The notes under the pieces: generated by a model
Database searches by the model: none
What the model saw: the letters and a program-made list of their open reading frames with translations, nothing else
What the model was told of the DNA's origin: nothing
Shown: piece by piece, positions 1-10,835 of the stretch
Layout: every line of letters begins with the position of its first letter
Numbering within the stretch: the stretch's first letter is position 1
Position numbers and translations under genes: made by a program
Origin: Doryteuthis pealeii
Taxonomy: Eukaryota > Mollusca > Cephalopoda > Myopsida > Loliginidae
Assembly: GCA_023376005.1 (NCBI GenBank)
Contig: CM042142.1
Location: forward strand, 45,132,501-45,196,500
Direction: 5' to 3'
Length of the DNA: 64,000 bases

Positions 1-735
1 TGTGTCTACAGAAAAACTGCGTGGGTGTCACGATCAAAGAGGCGTGACACCGTGAGTTGGACAATAATAAAAAAGCCCGTAGAAATCAATTTGGCAGACG
101 GAGATCAGGTTCGAGATCGCTTGCAGAGAACTCCCGAAGGCTCCACATATGTTTTAACGACTCTCAGTCTGTACACAACCGAGGAAATAAAGATATAATC
201 TTATATTTTTATAAATACAAGTGTTCCCTGTTTTTTGACGGGTCCAGTATATAACAACACTACCAGCTGCCCATGACTATGACTATAACTATACCAGGTG
301 GCATAAAAGGTCCTGCTATCCGCCCACATCACACTACTAGTTGTTCTAATAGAAATAACGAAGGTTAACAATGTTGAGGTGAATAAGACCTGTAAACATT
401 CAATGGTGAATAAGATAACAGTATTAAACTAAAGATCAACAATTTTTTTTTGTATAGATATAAGTTCTTCATACTATAAACTGAGGCAGTGGCCGAGGCT
501 AACATGATATACATTGTGCTTTTGGTAGTTCATGTATTGATTCGTGCAAGAGTTGGCAAGAGTTCTGCTAGAGATCAGTGCAGTGGATATTGAGATGTCA
601 GAGTTCAACTGAAAGTCAAGTCAGCAAGAATGAATTGGTGAGAGTTTAACAAGAAGTTGTTTGGCATAGAGAAGTTGCTGAAGACATCTACGTTTAAGAG
701 TCTAGAAAGATATGCACTAAGAGAGATAAGTAAAT
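1..735. other. Unclassified AT-rich sequence
   Basis: Mixed-composition, moderately AT-rich DNA. No open frame longer than about 65 codons, no tRNA-like promoter boxes and no tandem structure were recognised. The short frame at 57-254 has no recognisable motif. Confidence 0.5.
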
Positions 736-1045
736 GTGAGAACAGAATTAAGTACTAAATATACATATACGCACGCATCCCACCATGCAGGTCAGACACA
801 AGGGTCCGTTTTTGTGGGGGGCCATCCACAAGCCGAAGCTCATGGAATGGCAGGCACAAAATGCGTGGATCCCCTTGGCATTACTCCTAAAGGAGCGTCT
901 CAGGCACTGGGCAATAAACCCAGCCCTCTCCATTTAAATCAAGAGGGCAGGTGTTACCTGGGGGGTTGCCCCCCTGGGATCACGCTATTATTTATTCTCT
1001 GACCAGTTCAGTGGCCGAAGCCACCGGACACAGGCCAAAAAACGG
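736..1045. other. GC-richer block, probably part of an unidentified dispersed repeat
   Basis: Noticeably GC-richer than its flanks, with a short inverted motif (CCTGGGGGGTTGCCCCCCTGG, about 957-977, slightly imperfect). Frames of 88 and 61 codons overlap on opposite strands, which argues against coding. It ends in a (CA)n(TA)n tail, as many retroposed repeats here do. The family was not recognised. Confidence 0.35.
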
Positions 1046-1047
1046 AT

Positions 1048-1050
1048 ACA

Positions 1051-1098
<48 letters not shown>

Positions 1099-1231
1099 TA
1101 TATATTATATATTTATATATATATATATATATATATGGAAGAGGTGATTATTCCCTGAAGAATTGCTCCGGCAAGAAACTGCAGTTGGAATTTTATCGCT
1201 TAAAAAACACTCGCTTTTAAAAAAAAACGTA

Positions 1232-1265
<34 letters not shown>

Positions 1266-1545
1266 TATATATATTATTTCTAAACTCAAGCGGTGTGAAA
1301 AAACCCTAGATAACTCAGTTTTCAAATCAAAAATATTCAAACTGATATCTGGGAGAAAAATTTAAAAAAGAAGAAAAAACCAACACTTGTATAATTATCA
1401 GTATCGTATGTAGTGGCCAAAAGAAAAAAAATAACACCGAATGAGTTTACTAAGTTATATATGTAAAAGGTTCTCAATGCATTAAGTAGAGCATACTTAC
1501 TCATGGATTTAAATGAGTCAGACACTATTTACCTCGGTTTCACCT
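1048..1545. repeat. (CA)n-(TA)n microsatellites in AT-rich DNA
   Basis: A (CA)n run of about 30 bases (1050-1078) passes into (TA)n to about 1136. A second TA tract lies at 1229-1275. The rest is AT-rich with no recognised feature. Confidence 0.8.
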
Positions 1546-1547
1546 GT

Positions 1548-1594
1548 ATGGTTCTTCAGGATAATTCTGAGTCAGAATTATCCTGAAGAACCAT
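1548..1594. repeat. Perfect 23-bp inverted repeat (hairpin)
   Basis: Arms 1548-1570 and 1572-1594 are exact reverse complements separated by one G. The right arm reads TATCCTGAAGAACC outward from the centre and is followed by CGGTTT. The left flank carries the related CGGTTTCACC. The CTGAAGAA core resembles the hammerhead-like terminal motif seen elsewhere in the window. Confidence 0.85.
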
Positions 1595-2100
1595 CGGTTT
1601 AATTCTAATATGTTTTGATTGTTCAATTTTAAATTTCTAATATTTCCACGTATATATTAAATTCATACTTCGAAAGAATCCAGTAAAAATATTTTTTCCC
1701 GAAAAGATTTCTTTTAAAACGTTCTTTTTACTCTTAAAAAGCATATATAAGATTTTTTTCATAAATTTCGAAGCTATATATATATATGTGTGTGGTGTGT
1801 GTGTGTATATATATATATATATTATATATATTATATATATACTTTCAATAAGAATGAAAAACAAAAAAGAAAAAAAAAAAAGTTGTTCTTTCTCATTGAA
1901 AGTGTGAATATTGTTCTGTATATAATTAATTTATTAATTGTCATACATTGAGTTCTCTTAGTAATTTGAAGTAATACTTTTATGAATCTAAAGGTGTGTA
2001 TAGGTGTGTATGTTAGCCTTCTTCAGACAGCCATATGAAATGAACAATTATATATATATATAATAATATATATATAATATATAAAAATGATATATATATA
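1595..2100. other. AT-rich DNA with TA/TG microsatellites
   Basis: TA and TG tracts lie at about 1774-1842 and 2048-2100. A 75-codon minus frame here is low-complexity (Ile/Tyr/Thr/His from TA/TG repeats) and is not considered a gene. Confidence 0.6.
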
Positions 2101-2102
2101 AT

Positions 2103-2329
2103 GGAGGCGCGTGGGCAATGTGGTTAGAGTCGTGGAAAATGGACTCGTTGATTCGAGTTCAATTCCTAGACGAAGCTGTCGGCATTTCACATAGCGCTAA
2201 TACCCTTGGGAAAGGTATGAATCCATATATTCTCCCTCCAGCTATGGGTTAAATAGTAGGGCAGACTGGGCCATTCAGCCTTGGGTAGATAACCAGTCTA
2301 GGAGAGGGATAACTCTGAATTCAAAATTC
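2103..2329 (+). mobile_element. SINE family 1 (tRNA-headed), copy with atypical tail
   Basis: Begins GGAGGCGCGTGG. The A-box region is degenerate (GGGCAATGTGG), and a B-box-like GAGTTCAATTCC follows. The usual body comes next (GCATTTCACATAGCGCTAATACCC, then CTCCCTCCAGCTATGGG, then AGGGCAGACTGG). It departs from the family after ACTCTGAATTC, so the conserved 3' hairpin is missing. Flanked by TA tracts. Confidence 0.8.
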
Positions 2330-2505
2330 CTGAGGTCGGTCGTTGATTGGGTTTGTGGCAACACTTGATGCACCAATTCTTTCCTATCGACTGTGCCAAA
2401 AAGTGTGGATGGTCCAACACAAGCCTTCACCACTATAAACAAATCCCTGTGTGGGAGTTCATTGTGTGTATGAACCCTCATACGTCGAAAATCGACGGGA
2501 GAGTC
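2330..2505. other. Unclassified segment replacing the SINE tail
   Basis: Complex sequence between the truncated SINE and a TA tract. Frames of 77 to 81 codons run on both strands without a recognised motif. It could be part of another repeat recombined onto the SINE. Confidence 0.35.
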
Positions 2506-2544
2506 CATTTTTATATATATATATATTTATATTATTTATATATA

Positions 2545-2577
<33 letters not shown>

Positions 2578-2603
2578 GATATAAATGTATAATATATATA
2601 TAC

Positions 2604-2652
<49 letters not shown>
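2506..2652. repeat. (TA)n microsatellite
   Basis: About 145 bases of nearly pure TA with small interruptions. All frames across it are Tyr/Ile strings. Confidence 0.9.
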
Positions 2653-2656
<4 letters not shown>

Positions 2657-2736
2657 ACTTATTAGATATACCAACAATCAACAAAGAAGCATATGTGGAC
2701 TCCATAACAACATTATAAATAAATGTTTATTCACCC

Positions 2737-2912
2737 TCAAATGCTCCCGCTCAAGCCGAATCACTGATGTACAACCTGGAGAAGGCAGCAAGGGGCATTG
2801 GTCTCTATGTAAACTCAGATGAGACGGATTCCATCAGCTTTAAACACGATGGAAACATCTCCACACTCGATAGCAAATTTCTGAAATTGCTAGATTCACA
2901 TACCTCGATAGC
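2737..2912 (+). pseudogene. LINE reverse-transcriptase fragment
   Basis: Reading from about 2737 gives NAPAQAES, then YNLEKAARGIGLYVNSDET and a short stretch ending in LKLLDSH. This pattern (AQAESLLHxLEQAAxGIGLxVNxDKT ... LNGxxLKLVD) is the segment just after the catalytic aspartates in the reverse transcriptase of a common invertebrate non-LTR retrotransposon. Only about 55 codons survive. The palm motif is absent, and similarity fades at TSIANLSF. It is likely the same LINE type whose (ATG)n-tailed 3' ends appear at 9163 and 26680. Confidence 0.65.
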
Positions 2913-3955
2913 AAATCTTTCATTTAATATATTTCAGAATAGAACAATATTAGAAATCCATATCATTAAGTAATAACTTACTAAACTCGGTTTTGTTTAA
3001 AGCAGAATTCGAATTACTATGTTAACTTTTATTTCTTAAAGATACATAACACACATTACAGGATTTTAAACACGTTGATAACATGCAGCTAGACTTTAAA
3101 AAAACACTGTTAATGAACAAGATATTAATTAAGATTAAATAATGACTATTAATTTGTTTTGAAGGCAGACAGACAGAACCATAATCCCCATTATGATAAG
3201 ATGTATAATAAAATTTGGGGAAGGGCTGAGTCTTTTAGTGTACTAGGGGAAAAAAGGCTGGTAGGGTTGCAATTTATATTTATGCACACAGAGTAACTGA
3301 GAGATACAAACAAACTTTATACTTAAAGATATATGTTTTTTCTTTCTTAAAAATGAAGAGAAAAAAAATCTCTTCGTGTCTATAATAAAAAAAATAAAAC
3401 AGAAAACAATTTAATATTCTTTTGATGAGAACATGAGTAGGAAGAAGATATTCAACACTTTGTTTGAGAAAAAATAGAATATTCTTCAGCATTCTATTGC
3501 TTATTTATTTGTTTTTGAATATTAAAGAGCAAGAAATTTCAAAGGGAGATAATTCTTTTTCTTTTTTCATTTTTTTCTTCTTTTTTTAAGGTAGGGCTTC
3601 GCACAAGAAACAGTTTTCAAATACCCAGACTCTGATAAATTGGGTTCTGGTATATTTTTTTTCCTTTATCTATTTCTTTTTCTTTTCTCATTTGTATTCT
3701 AAACAGAATCTGCAAAAAATGGGATAGAAAAAAGATAAATAAAAACACAAGCAAAAAAACGTATTAAACAGACAATATTAATTTTGAAATGCTTTTTAAA
3801 AACAAGATCATGTTTTTTTTTTGTCAGAGCAATCCAATCCCAGTGGGAAGAGCAAAAAAAAAATGATTAAATATTAAACATATTTATTTTTTATATTATA
3901 TATATTGTATTATATATATTAGATATTATTAAACATATTTATTTCTTATATTATA
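2913..3955. other. AT-rich unclassified DNA with homopolymer runs
   Basis: Rich in A and T runs. A short stretch at 3165-3200 (CAGACAGAACCATAATCCCC) weakly resembles the GTCTGTAAC end of the Helitron-like family. A 70-codon minus frame at 3280-3492 has no motif. No gene was supported. Confidence 0.4.
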
Positions 3956-3988
3956 TGTATATATGTGTGTGGACATGTGTGTGTGTTG

Positions 3989-4021
<33 letters not shown>

Positions 4022-4024
4022 TAT

Positions 4025-4056
<32 letters not shown>

Positions 4057-4216
4057 CCTACTTATTCATTTTTAAATACATCTGTATGCACAATGATGCA
4101 TAGAAATAAAACTTTTGCGAAGTTTTATCTATATACGATGAATAATGGGATGCAGGATTGTCAGATAATTATCAGTACTGTGTATGTTGCTATTTGCTTT
4201 CATATTATTTTATAAC
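3956..4216. repeat. Compound TG/CT/TA microsatellite and AT-rich flank
   Basis: (TG)n, (CT)n and (TA)n runs abut between about 3958 and 4055, followed by AT-rich unique-looking DNA. Confidence 0.75.
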
Positions 4217-4456
4217 ATAGTTGGTTGGTTGGTTGGTAGATTGGTAGGTTGGTTGGTTGGTTGGGTTTTATGGGGTGTCAAACTTTGGGTTATTTTATTC
4301 TGAAGTTTTTTTTTGTTTTATTCATTCTTGTGGGTATTCGAATTTTTATTTAGACTCATTTCTTTTTAGAATATTTTTTAAAAACGCATTTTTATCTATT
4401 TTTTAGCATAAGATAACCCAACAAGGGTTGAAATGCCATAAAATCCAACCAATCAA
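4217..4456. mobile_element. Two LINE 3' tails in opposite orientation (family C)
   Basis: 4217-4400 is a minus-strand copy: (GGTT)n, then GGGTGTCAAACTTTGGG-TTATTTTA and the T-rich 3' UTR. 4404-4456 is a plus-strand copy: AGCATAAGATAACCCAACAA, then GGGTTGAAATGCC and ATCCAACCAATC. The tail is assigned to a LINE because the same 3' terminus follows the zinc-knuckle coding end at 37018. Confidence 0.7.
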
Positions 4457-4461
4457 TCATT

Positions 4462-4845
4462 AGACATTGAAGATGATGACAAGGATATTTGAAAATGTAT
4501 CTGTGTGTTTAAAGATTGAATATGGATGTCTGAAACCATTTAATGTAACTTCAGATAATGAAAGTGATAATATGAGTGTTTGAAAATATCTTGCATAGGT
4601 TCTGATATTGAAGATGATAATGTAGGTGTCTGGAAATGTGTCAGGTAAGTTCTGATATTGAAGATGATAACAAAGATATCTGAAAATGTCTGGTAGATCA
4701 TTAGATATTGAAAATGATAATGCTGGTGTCTGAAAATGTATTTGTATAGATTCACACACTGAAGATGATAACAAGGAGGTCAGAAAATGTATCAGGTAGC
4801 TTCAAACCTTGAAAAGGATAATGTGGATGTCTGAAAATATACAGC
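4462..4845. repeat. Minisatellite, roughly 56-62-bp unit
   Basis: About seven diverged copies of a unit containing GATATTGAAGATGATAA and GTCTGAAAATGTAT. Its minus-strand frames (104 and 71 codons) are repeat translations rich in FQ and YHFQY, not genes. Related single units occur near 6430 and 6850. Confidence 0.8.
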
Positions 4846-5334
4846 CCTGTTGGCCGGGGCTTTAAAAAACACTGACTGCATAATATATTTTGAATTTATT
4901 TTTCTTCCATTTTTTATTCTATTCATTTCTTTCTTCATTTCTTTCTTTCTTTCTCTTTTATCTCTCATCTAATTTCATTTTTAGAATGACATTTTCCTTT
5001 TTTTTCTTTGTTGAAATCTTCATTCTCTTCTTTTACACTTTTTTAAAAATTTGTTTTGCTTTTTCTTCCGTTCTTTCATTTTTTTTCTTTCTTTCTTTCT
5101 TTCTTTCTTTCTTTATTTATTTATTTATTTATTTCTCTTTTATCTCACATCTAATTTCATTTTTAGAATGTCATTCTCCTCTTTTTTTTCTTTGTTGAAA
5201 ATTTCATTCCCTTACTTTACACTTTTTCTTTCTTTTGCTTTGCTTTTTCTTCCGTTCTTTCTTTCTTTCATTTTTTTCTTTCTTTTCCTACCATGTTTTC
5301 TTTCTTTCTTTCTTTCTTCCTTTCTCTCTTTCAT
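4846..5334. repeat. T/C-rich (TTTC)n region with an internal ~200-bp duplication
   Basis: (TTTC)n and (TTTA)n runs embed two copies of a block containing ATCTAATTTCATTTTTAGAA and CTTTGTTGAAA, near 4967-5075 and 5148-5260. The frames are Phe/Ser/Leu strings. Confidence 0.75.
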
Positions 5335-5346
5335 TCAAGTTAAGCC

Positions 5347-6440
5347 CCACCACAATGGGGACCACCATTTGGCTGTTGGTGGCAACCCACAATGCTTAAG
5401 GATGGAATCCTGGTGGCTGAACAATCAATAACATACAACACTCCACTTTGGCCCTTTCTTAGGCAAGACGGCTAGACGAGAGGCCCACTTTGATAAATTG
5501 GCATGTCACGTCATGCCCTTGCAGATATTTGATTATACCAACCCAATTACTCTTATGGCAAGCACCGACTCTTTTATCATATATGTGTTAGAAGGTGGAG
5601 TCTGAGGATCTTAATATCCTGGGTATAACGTTAAACGTGACCTTTCAATTCTGGAGCTCTGAGGAATATGGAGTACCCTTTCATTGCCTTTATTGCTATT
5701 AATCCAATGTCCACTAACCTGAGCGGTAGTACCTGTTAGGGTCCCATCTATGGGGTAAATATAAAAAAATGATTTTTAAAAACGTGTTTAAAAAGAAATT
5801 GAGTTTGACAAAAACAAAACTTGAGTACCCAACAAGAATGAATAAAACAAAACATGTTTGGCAAACATTAACCCAACATGTTACATAATTATTAGATCCC
5901 TAATACTTATATAAGGTAGAGAAACATAATGGCGATTAGTGCAGCTGATGGCCTTGAGAGTGAGTGACGGCGCTTGACCTCACTCTCACCTTGCCTTCCG
6001 GGGATAAATCGTGAGAACCGGAAGGCATAGTAGACCCTGTCTTCCGATTTAAGGATAGTAAGTAAGTCTCAGTCAGTTAGCAGGTATGAGCCGAGCCTGA
6101 TAGGATGTAAGTCAATCTGCGCAGATGTCTGGTGGGGATTTAACAATAAAATAAGATCAAAAGTAAATCGAAGTTTTGTGTTTATTATCTCAAACTAACA
6201 ATGACACAGGGCTTCTGATAACGAGAAATCCCTAACAGAAAACCAGACCGAGGTCCCCAAATCAACACCAGATGCAAGATGTTAGAAGAAATACCAAAGA
6301 CGATCAGAATAGCAGCCGGCCAGAATAGAAAATACGACAAAAAGTAAGTGAAGTGAAGAAGGCTATGCAACAAACATTAAACATTAAAATGAACCCAACA
6401 GAGGTTGACATGCTTTAAAATCCAATCAATGACCTAAGAC
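5347..6440 (+). mobile_element. LINE 3' end (family C), split by an insertion
   Basis: 5347-5878 carries the family C 3' region: CACCACAATGGGGACCACC, then ATCATATATGTGTTAGAAGG, then GTACCTGTTAGGGTCCCATC and ACCCAACAAGAATGAATAAA. The expected tail resumes at 6393 (ACCCAACAGAGGTTGACATG, then ATCCAATCAATGA). The 514 bases between are a separate LTR-like element. The coding part is too decayed to name a product. Confidence 0.65.
5879..6392 (-). mobile_element. LTR-like element (family H) inserted in the LINE tail
   Basis: The plus strand starts TGTTACATAATTATTAG. The reverse complement aligns with 18476-19081: shared TGATCGTCTTTGGTAT, TTAGGGATTTCTCG, AAATCCCCA..CAGAC, GCGCAGA-like and an end near AATTATGTAACA. 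Host LINE sequence ACCCAACA occurs on both sides (5871-5878 and 6393-6400), with CATTAA-like bases also shared, so a short target duplication is likely. No coding region is present. It is most easily read as a solo LTR or a non-autonomous element. Confidence 0.5.
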
Positions 6441-6469
6441 CTGAAAATAATAGTTTAGTTCCAGACATC

Positions 6470-6910
6470 AAAGATAATTCTTGTCGTATTCGGGAGCCAT
6501 CACAGAACTTTGAACCTAACCCTTTATTTATTCCACGGGGATATCCTGTTCTCATTCCGCTAACCATAGCTGGGGTAGGAGTTGTGTTAATTAATTATTT
6601 TTCTAACTGCTTTCACTCAGGATTGAACTCGGGTACCAGAGATAAATGTCACTTAGAACTGTCTTAACCTAACTGCCGAATACAAGAAAGTTCCCGAGTT
6701 CGAAAAGAAGGTTCCCGAGTCCGAGAAGGTTCCCGAGTCCGACAAGAAGTACCTGAAGAAGGCCGGAGTGTATATCGGCCGAAACGTTGTACAAATAACA
6801 ATGAATAGTCCGAATAATGCAGATAATACTAATCTTCAAACCTCATCTCAAAGATTCAGAGAAATCAAAGATAATGTCTGAAAATGTTCTGTATATGTTT
6901 AGATATTAAA
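6470..6910 (+). mobile_element. Terminal repeat with hammerhead-like motif (Penelope-like)
   Basis: Four serial AAGTTCCCGAGT-type units (about 6684-6750) lead into CTGAAGA (about 6753), then GGCCG/CGGCC able to pair around a 10-base loop, then GAAAC and the palindrome TTGTACAA. This resembles a hammerhead core (CUGANGA, stem II, GAA), but an extra A follows CUGAAGA, so activity is doubtful. A related copy lies on the minus strand at 62440-62640. Penelope-like elements are known to carry such ribozymes. No Penelope protein is visible here. Confidence 0.5.
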
Positions 6911-7575
6911 TTCATCCTTACTTCTTCAGTAGTACCCAGCATGTCTTGCTCATCTTGAAAGGTTTGTGAGATGGAAGGTAAGTGACCTTGCAGCTTCTGT
7001 TTTGTAGAATGCTACTTACAGGATTTGTTAAAAACAGCAGTTCTAGTTTTGTTAAAGCCCAAGTGGTGTGACCATACAGTAGTATTGATATGGCTACAGC
7101 TTGGAAGAATTCTCAAGCTATCTACCATATTTCATACTTGCAGGTGAATATTGAGCATCTTTATGCAACGATAATGATGATGAGAATGTCAAATTATCAA
7201 GGGCGGCTTAATAACCTTTTACAAATCTTCATCTAAAAGTGTTTGATATCTTCCTTCTTAATATTTGGGATTATGTTAATCTTACTTAATCCACTTGATG
7301 ACTTCTATTTTTATAGCTGTCAAAATATAATTCATCTACTTTAGCCTATTTTTCTAAATCCGTTCTTTGAATGTACCTTACCTTGATTTTTTTTTTTTGG
7401 GGGGGGGGGATATCTTCATATAAGACAGCTCATCTAATTTACCTAAGATTACAAGAATTTCTACGTTCCGTGCTCCATTTTTGATGACCCTTTTATTTTA
7501 AGATGAGGTCAAGAAGATTTTTTTTTAAAGAATTGGAAAACTTGTTAGTGCCAAGTAAATAAAGGTAGTTAAATG
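6911..7575. other. Unclassified, AT-rich
   Basis: No frame over 60 codons and no recognised repeat. It includes a T10G10 junction near 7389-7410. The last 8 bases (GTTAAATG, 7568-7575) are the target duplication of the next element. Confidence 0.5.
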
Positions 7576-8055
7576 GGCTGAACTTGCACAAAAGTGTCAA
7601 AATTAGGGTGACCCAGAAAAAACAGAACCCACAAATTTTATAATAAAACTGTTAATTTTAACTATGAGCCCCATAGTTAAAATTAACAATTTTATTATAA
7701 AACTAGGGTTAGGGTTTAGAGTTAGTGTTAGGCTTAGGGGTTAGGATTAGGGTTAGGGTTGGGGTTTAGGGTTAGATTAATGGGAAAATGAATAAATAAT
7801 TTGGGTTCTGTTTTTTCTGGGTCACCCTGTATATCGGTGACCCAGAAAAAAACAGAACCCACACATTTTGTAATAAAACTCTTAATTTTAACTAGGGGGT
7901 TTAGGTTTATGGTTACGGGTTAGACTTAGTCTTACGGGATAGGGTTAGGGTTGGGGTTGGGGTTTAAGGTTAGTTTAATGGGAAAATAAATAAATAATTT
8001 GGGTTCTGTTTTTTCTGGGTCACCCTAATTTTGACACCTTTGTGCAAGTTCAGCC
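7576..8055. mobile_element. TIR transposon with telomere-like core (family T-A), 8-bp TSD
   Basis: Outer inverted repeats GGCTGAACTTGCACAAAGG-like lie at both ends. They are flanked by a perfect 8-bp duplication GTTAAATG (7568-7575 and 8056-8063). Inside are two tandem sub-units (7607-7826 and 7836-8024). Each is bounded by GGTGACCCAGAAAAAACAG and its complement and holds a run of TTAGGG-like hexamers (TAGGGTTAGGGTT and variants). No transposase is present. The 8-bp duplication fits hAT, P, Merlin or related superfamilies, but the termini do not match one I can name. Confidence 0.85.
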
Positions 8056-8063
8056 GTTAAATG

Positions 8064-8415
8064 TTAAGAGCTCAGCTTCCCACATCTTTCAAACTCTTGT
8101 CTGCTTGGATGAGTCTCTATTCAAAGGGAATAAATTCCATTGTTACAATTTATGAGAATTCATAAATTGTGAACAGACCTATAGCTAAAAATATTTAAAA
8201 TAAGGTGTGTTTGATTTAAAAATCAAGGGGTGCCTATGGAAAGTTACTCGCTGATTATGGACGGTTGGTGACCTTTTATTTGACCCCTTAAAATGCGCCA
8301 TGACAGACACATGAGATAGTTTTGGTTTTAGTTAAGTAGATGTGACCCGGTTTTTAAAGAGTGCAGACGTATTGTCAGCTTTCCCGGGAGTCCAGCTCTC
8401 CCCGCAGCGGAATTA
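8064..8415. other. Unclassified
   Basis: Complex sequence with no recognised repeat or coding signal. Confidence 0.5.
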
Positions 8416-8417
8416 AA

Positions 8418-8838
8418 TATGGACCAAGAAGAAATAAACTTGATCAAGTAAACCAATATGGGCCAAGAAGAAATAAAACTTGATCAAGGCAAATATGGGC
8501 CAAGAAGAAATAAAACTTGATCAAGTCAAATATGGGCCAAGAAGAAATAAAACTTGATCAAGTACAACCAAATATGGGCCAAGAAGAAATAAAACTTGAT
8601 CAAGTACAACCAAATATGGGCCAAGAAGAAATAAAACTTGATAAATATGGGCCAAGAAGAAATAAATTGATCAAGTACAACCAAATATGGGCCAAGAAGA
8701 AATAAAACTTGATCAAGTACAACCAAATATGGGCCTTGATCAAGTACAACCAAATATGGGCCAAGAAGAAATAAAAATTGATCAAGTACAACCAAATATG
8801 GGCCAAGAGAAATAAAACTTGATCAAGTACAACCAAAT
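8418..8838. repeat. 42-bp minisatellite, about ten units
   Basis: The full unit joins AAATATGGGCC, AAGAAGAAATAAAA, CTTGATCAAGT and ACAACC (42 bases). Some units lack ACAACC or more. Because 42 is a multiple of three, the plus strand reads as repeated NMGQEEIKLDQVQP and the minus strand as hydrophobic repeats. The frames shift between units, so I treat it as non-coding. Confidence 0.9.
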
Positions 8839-9162
8839 CAATTCAATCTAAAGACAATGTTAAGCCCAGTCAGCACAACGAAGAACAGAAGGAGATCAAC
8901 ACTTATCAGAAGCCCTTAGTAGAAGTCAACCAGATAGCATGTCGGCTAATAAGATAGAACCACTAGACGACCGAGTTTGTCAACAAGCAGAGAAGCAGTA
9001 AGAATTTTCCAAGTAATATCTACTCATCTATGATATATCTCCCTGTTTCTCCCCCCTCTCCCCCTCTCTCTCCCTCTCTTTCTCTCTCTCTCTCTCTATC
9101 TATCTGTCTATCTACACATTCCTTTTTCTCACTTTCCTTTTTTTTGCTTTTATCCCCCCCTC
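8839..9162. other. Short unclassified stretch, then CT microsatellite
   Basis: 8839-9035 is unclassified. 9040-9160 is CT-rich with (TCTA) runs. Confidence 0.6.
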
Positions 9163-9378
9163 ACCAATGTTTCTGGAGAATCAAGGACGAATTCATAAGC
9201 ACCATCCTCCCATAGAAACCAGCATTTGGACATGCCAGCAAAGACCTACATATACCAGCGGCAAGGATTCTGGGTGCTGCGCAGAGGACCTCCCAGGAAT
9301 GATGGATGATAGGGACAGTTGGCGAGAAATTGTCATGGATATCTGTGCCGCTAGTGCAACATAATGATGATGATGATT
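9163..9378 (+). pseudogene. 3'-terminal fragment of a LINE polyprotein with (TGA)n tail
   Basis: The frame 9167-9364 ends CCAEDLPGMMDDRDSWREIV, then MDICAASAT and stop. The pattern of an acidic LPGxMxDRDxWRExV followed by MxIxA just before the stop is the usual C-terminus of a widespread invertebrate non-LTR retrotransposon reverse transcriptase. The stop runs straight into (TGA)n, the typical 3' tail of this LINE, after which a CT tract begins. Only about 65 codons remain. Similar (ATG)n-tailed ends occur at 26680 (minus), 45000-45215 (plus) and 46327-46677 (both). Confidence 0.6.
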
Positions 9379-9404
9379 TTTTCTCCACACTATTTCTTTC
9401 TCCT

Positions 9405-9414
9405 TTTCTTTCAA

Positions 9415-9485
<71 letters not shown>

Positions 9486-9615
9486 ATTTCTTTATCTCTC
9501 CACTATATTTTTCTCTTTTTCTTTCTCTTTCTCTTTCATTACAATCTTATCTCTTTCCTCTCTCCTCCATCTCTGTCTGTTCTCTTTCTCTCTGTCTCTC
9601 TTCTCTCTGTCTGTC

Positions 9616-9677
<62 letters not shown>

Positions 9678-9803
9678 CATTTCGTTTTCTCCCTTTCCTT
9701 TTTCATGCTTTCATCTTTTTCCCCACAATATTTCTTCTTTTCTTTCAAATCATTTTCTCTTTCATTACAATGCTATCTCTCCCCTCTCTATCTCTCTTCT
9801 TTC

Positions 9804-9865
<62 letters not shown>

Positions 9866-10201
9866 CTATCTATCTATCTATCTCTTACTCTTTCCACATT
9901 TCTTTATCTCGCTTTTCTTTATTATGCTCTTTTCTCTACCCACTATATTTTTCTTTTTTCTTTCTCTTTCTCTTTCATTAATATCTTATCTCTTTCTCTC
10001 TCCCTCCCTCCCCCTCTGTTTGTCAGACTGTCTCTGTCTGTCTGTCTGTTTCTCTCTACATTTCGTTTTCTCCTTTTCCTTTTTCATACTTTCATCTTTT
10101 CCCCCACACTATTTCTTCTTTTCTTCATTTCTTTCAAATCATTTTCTCTTTCATTACAATGCTATCTCCCTCACTCTCTCCTCTCCCTCTCTTCTTTCTT
10201 C

Positions 10202-10243
<42 letters not shown>

Positions 10244-10275
10244 CTACCCCCTCTTCTCTCGCTCTCTGTCTCTCC
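9405..10275. repeat. Pyrimidine (CT)n megatract with higher-order units
   Basis: About 0.87 kb of almost pure C/T on the plus strand. Interspersed units such as CTTTCAAATCATTTTCTCTT and TTCATTACAATGCTATCTC recur near 9745 and 10133, giving a higher-order period near 390 bases. The 325-, 205- and 190-codon frames are Ser/Leu/Phe strings from this tract. Confidence 0.9.
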
Positions 10276-10835
10276 AACAATAAATCTGTGCCTCTTCCCA
10301 AATGACGCGCACACTTCCGCCAAAAGCAGACAAATGTCTTGAATAAAGCTCTGTTTTGTTACAGCTTCACAATACAACAGCGACATCTTTAGGGGATAGA
10401 ATGACCCTTGGATTTTATTTAGGGAACTCCTCTGCCTACAAAGACCTTGCCCTTGGCACTTTCGCTATCGCCAAGCAAAAATATAGATTATCAGTGTCTC
10501 GGCGAGGATGAAAGTGGATGAAGAGCAAAGATTCAGAGAACTGCTCCAGTCTGATCTTTTTTAAATAGGAAAATTTTGGTCGCAGACAAACAGCATACTT
10601 AGGCCACTCCCTGTGTCCCAACATAAACTCTTATTGTTCAGGGTGTATTATTATATCAACACATTGAACAAAAGAACATACTGGATATATACAAAATGGC
10701 AGCAGTCGAACGATAATCAAAAGAAAAGTTTATCAATGCCCCGAGTTGAGATGAACTGCTTTTCTGATGAATGTTTTACTGTCATTGATAAGAAAAACAA
10801 GATGGAGGAAGACACAGCGACCGACACGTTGCTAT
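10276..10835. other. Unclassified complex sequence
   Basis: Not repetitive to the eye. The 97-codon plus frame at 10613-10906 has no recognised motif and its C-terminal third is translated LINE tail. No gene is called. Confidence 0.45.

Noticed and set aside
4460..4774. 104-codon minus-strand frame
   Set aside because: A ~60-bp minisatellite translation with overlapping open frames in the other phases.
7700..7770. Internal telomere from chromosome fusion
   Set aside because: The TTAGGG-like hexamers are confined within TIR elements that have 8-bp target duplications.
8517..8705. Repetitive protein with NMGQEEIKLDQVQP units
   Set aside because: 42-bp minisatellite. Units of other lengths break the frame and the opposite strand is equally open.
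9306..10342. Open frame of 325 codons
   Set aside because: Begins in a LINE remnant and continues through the CT megatract, with no independent coding evidence.
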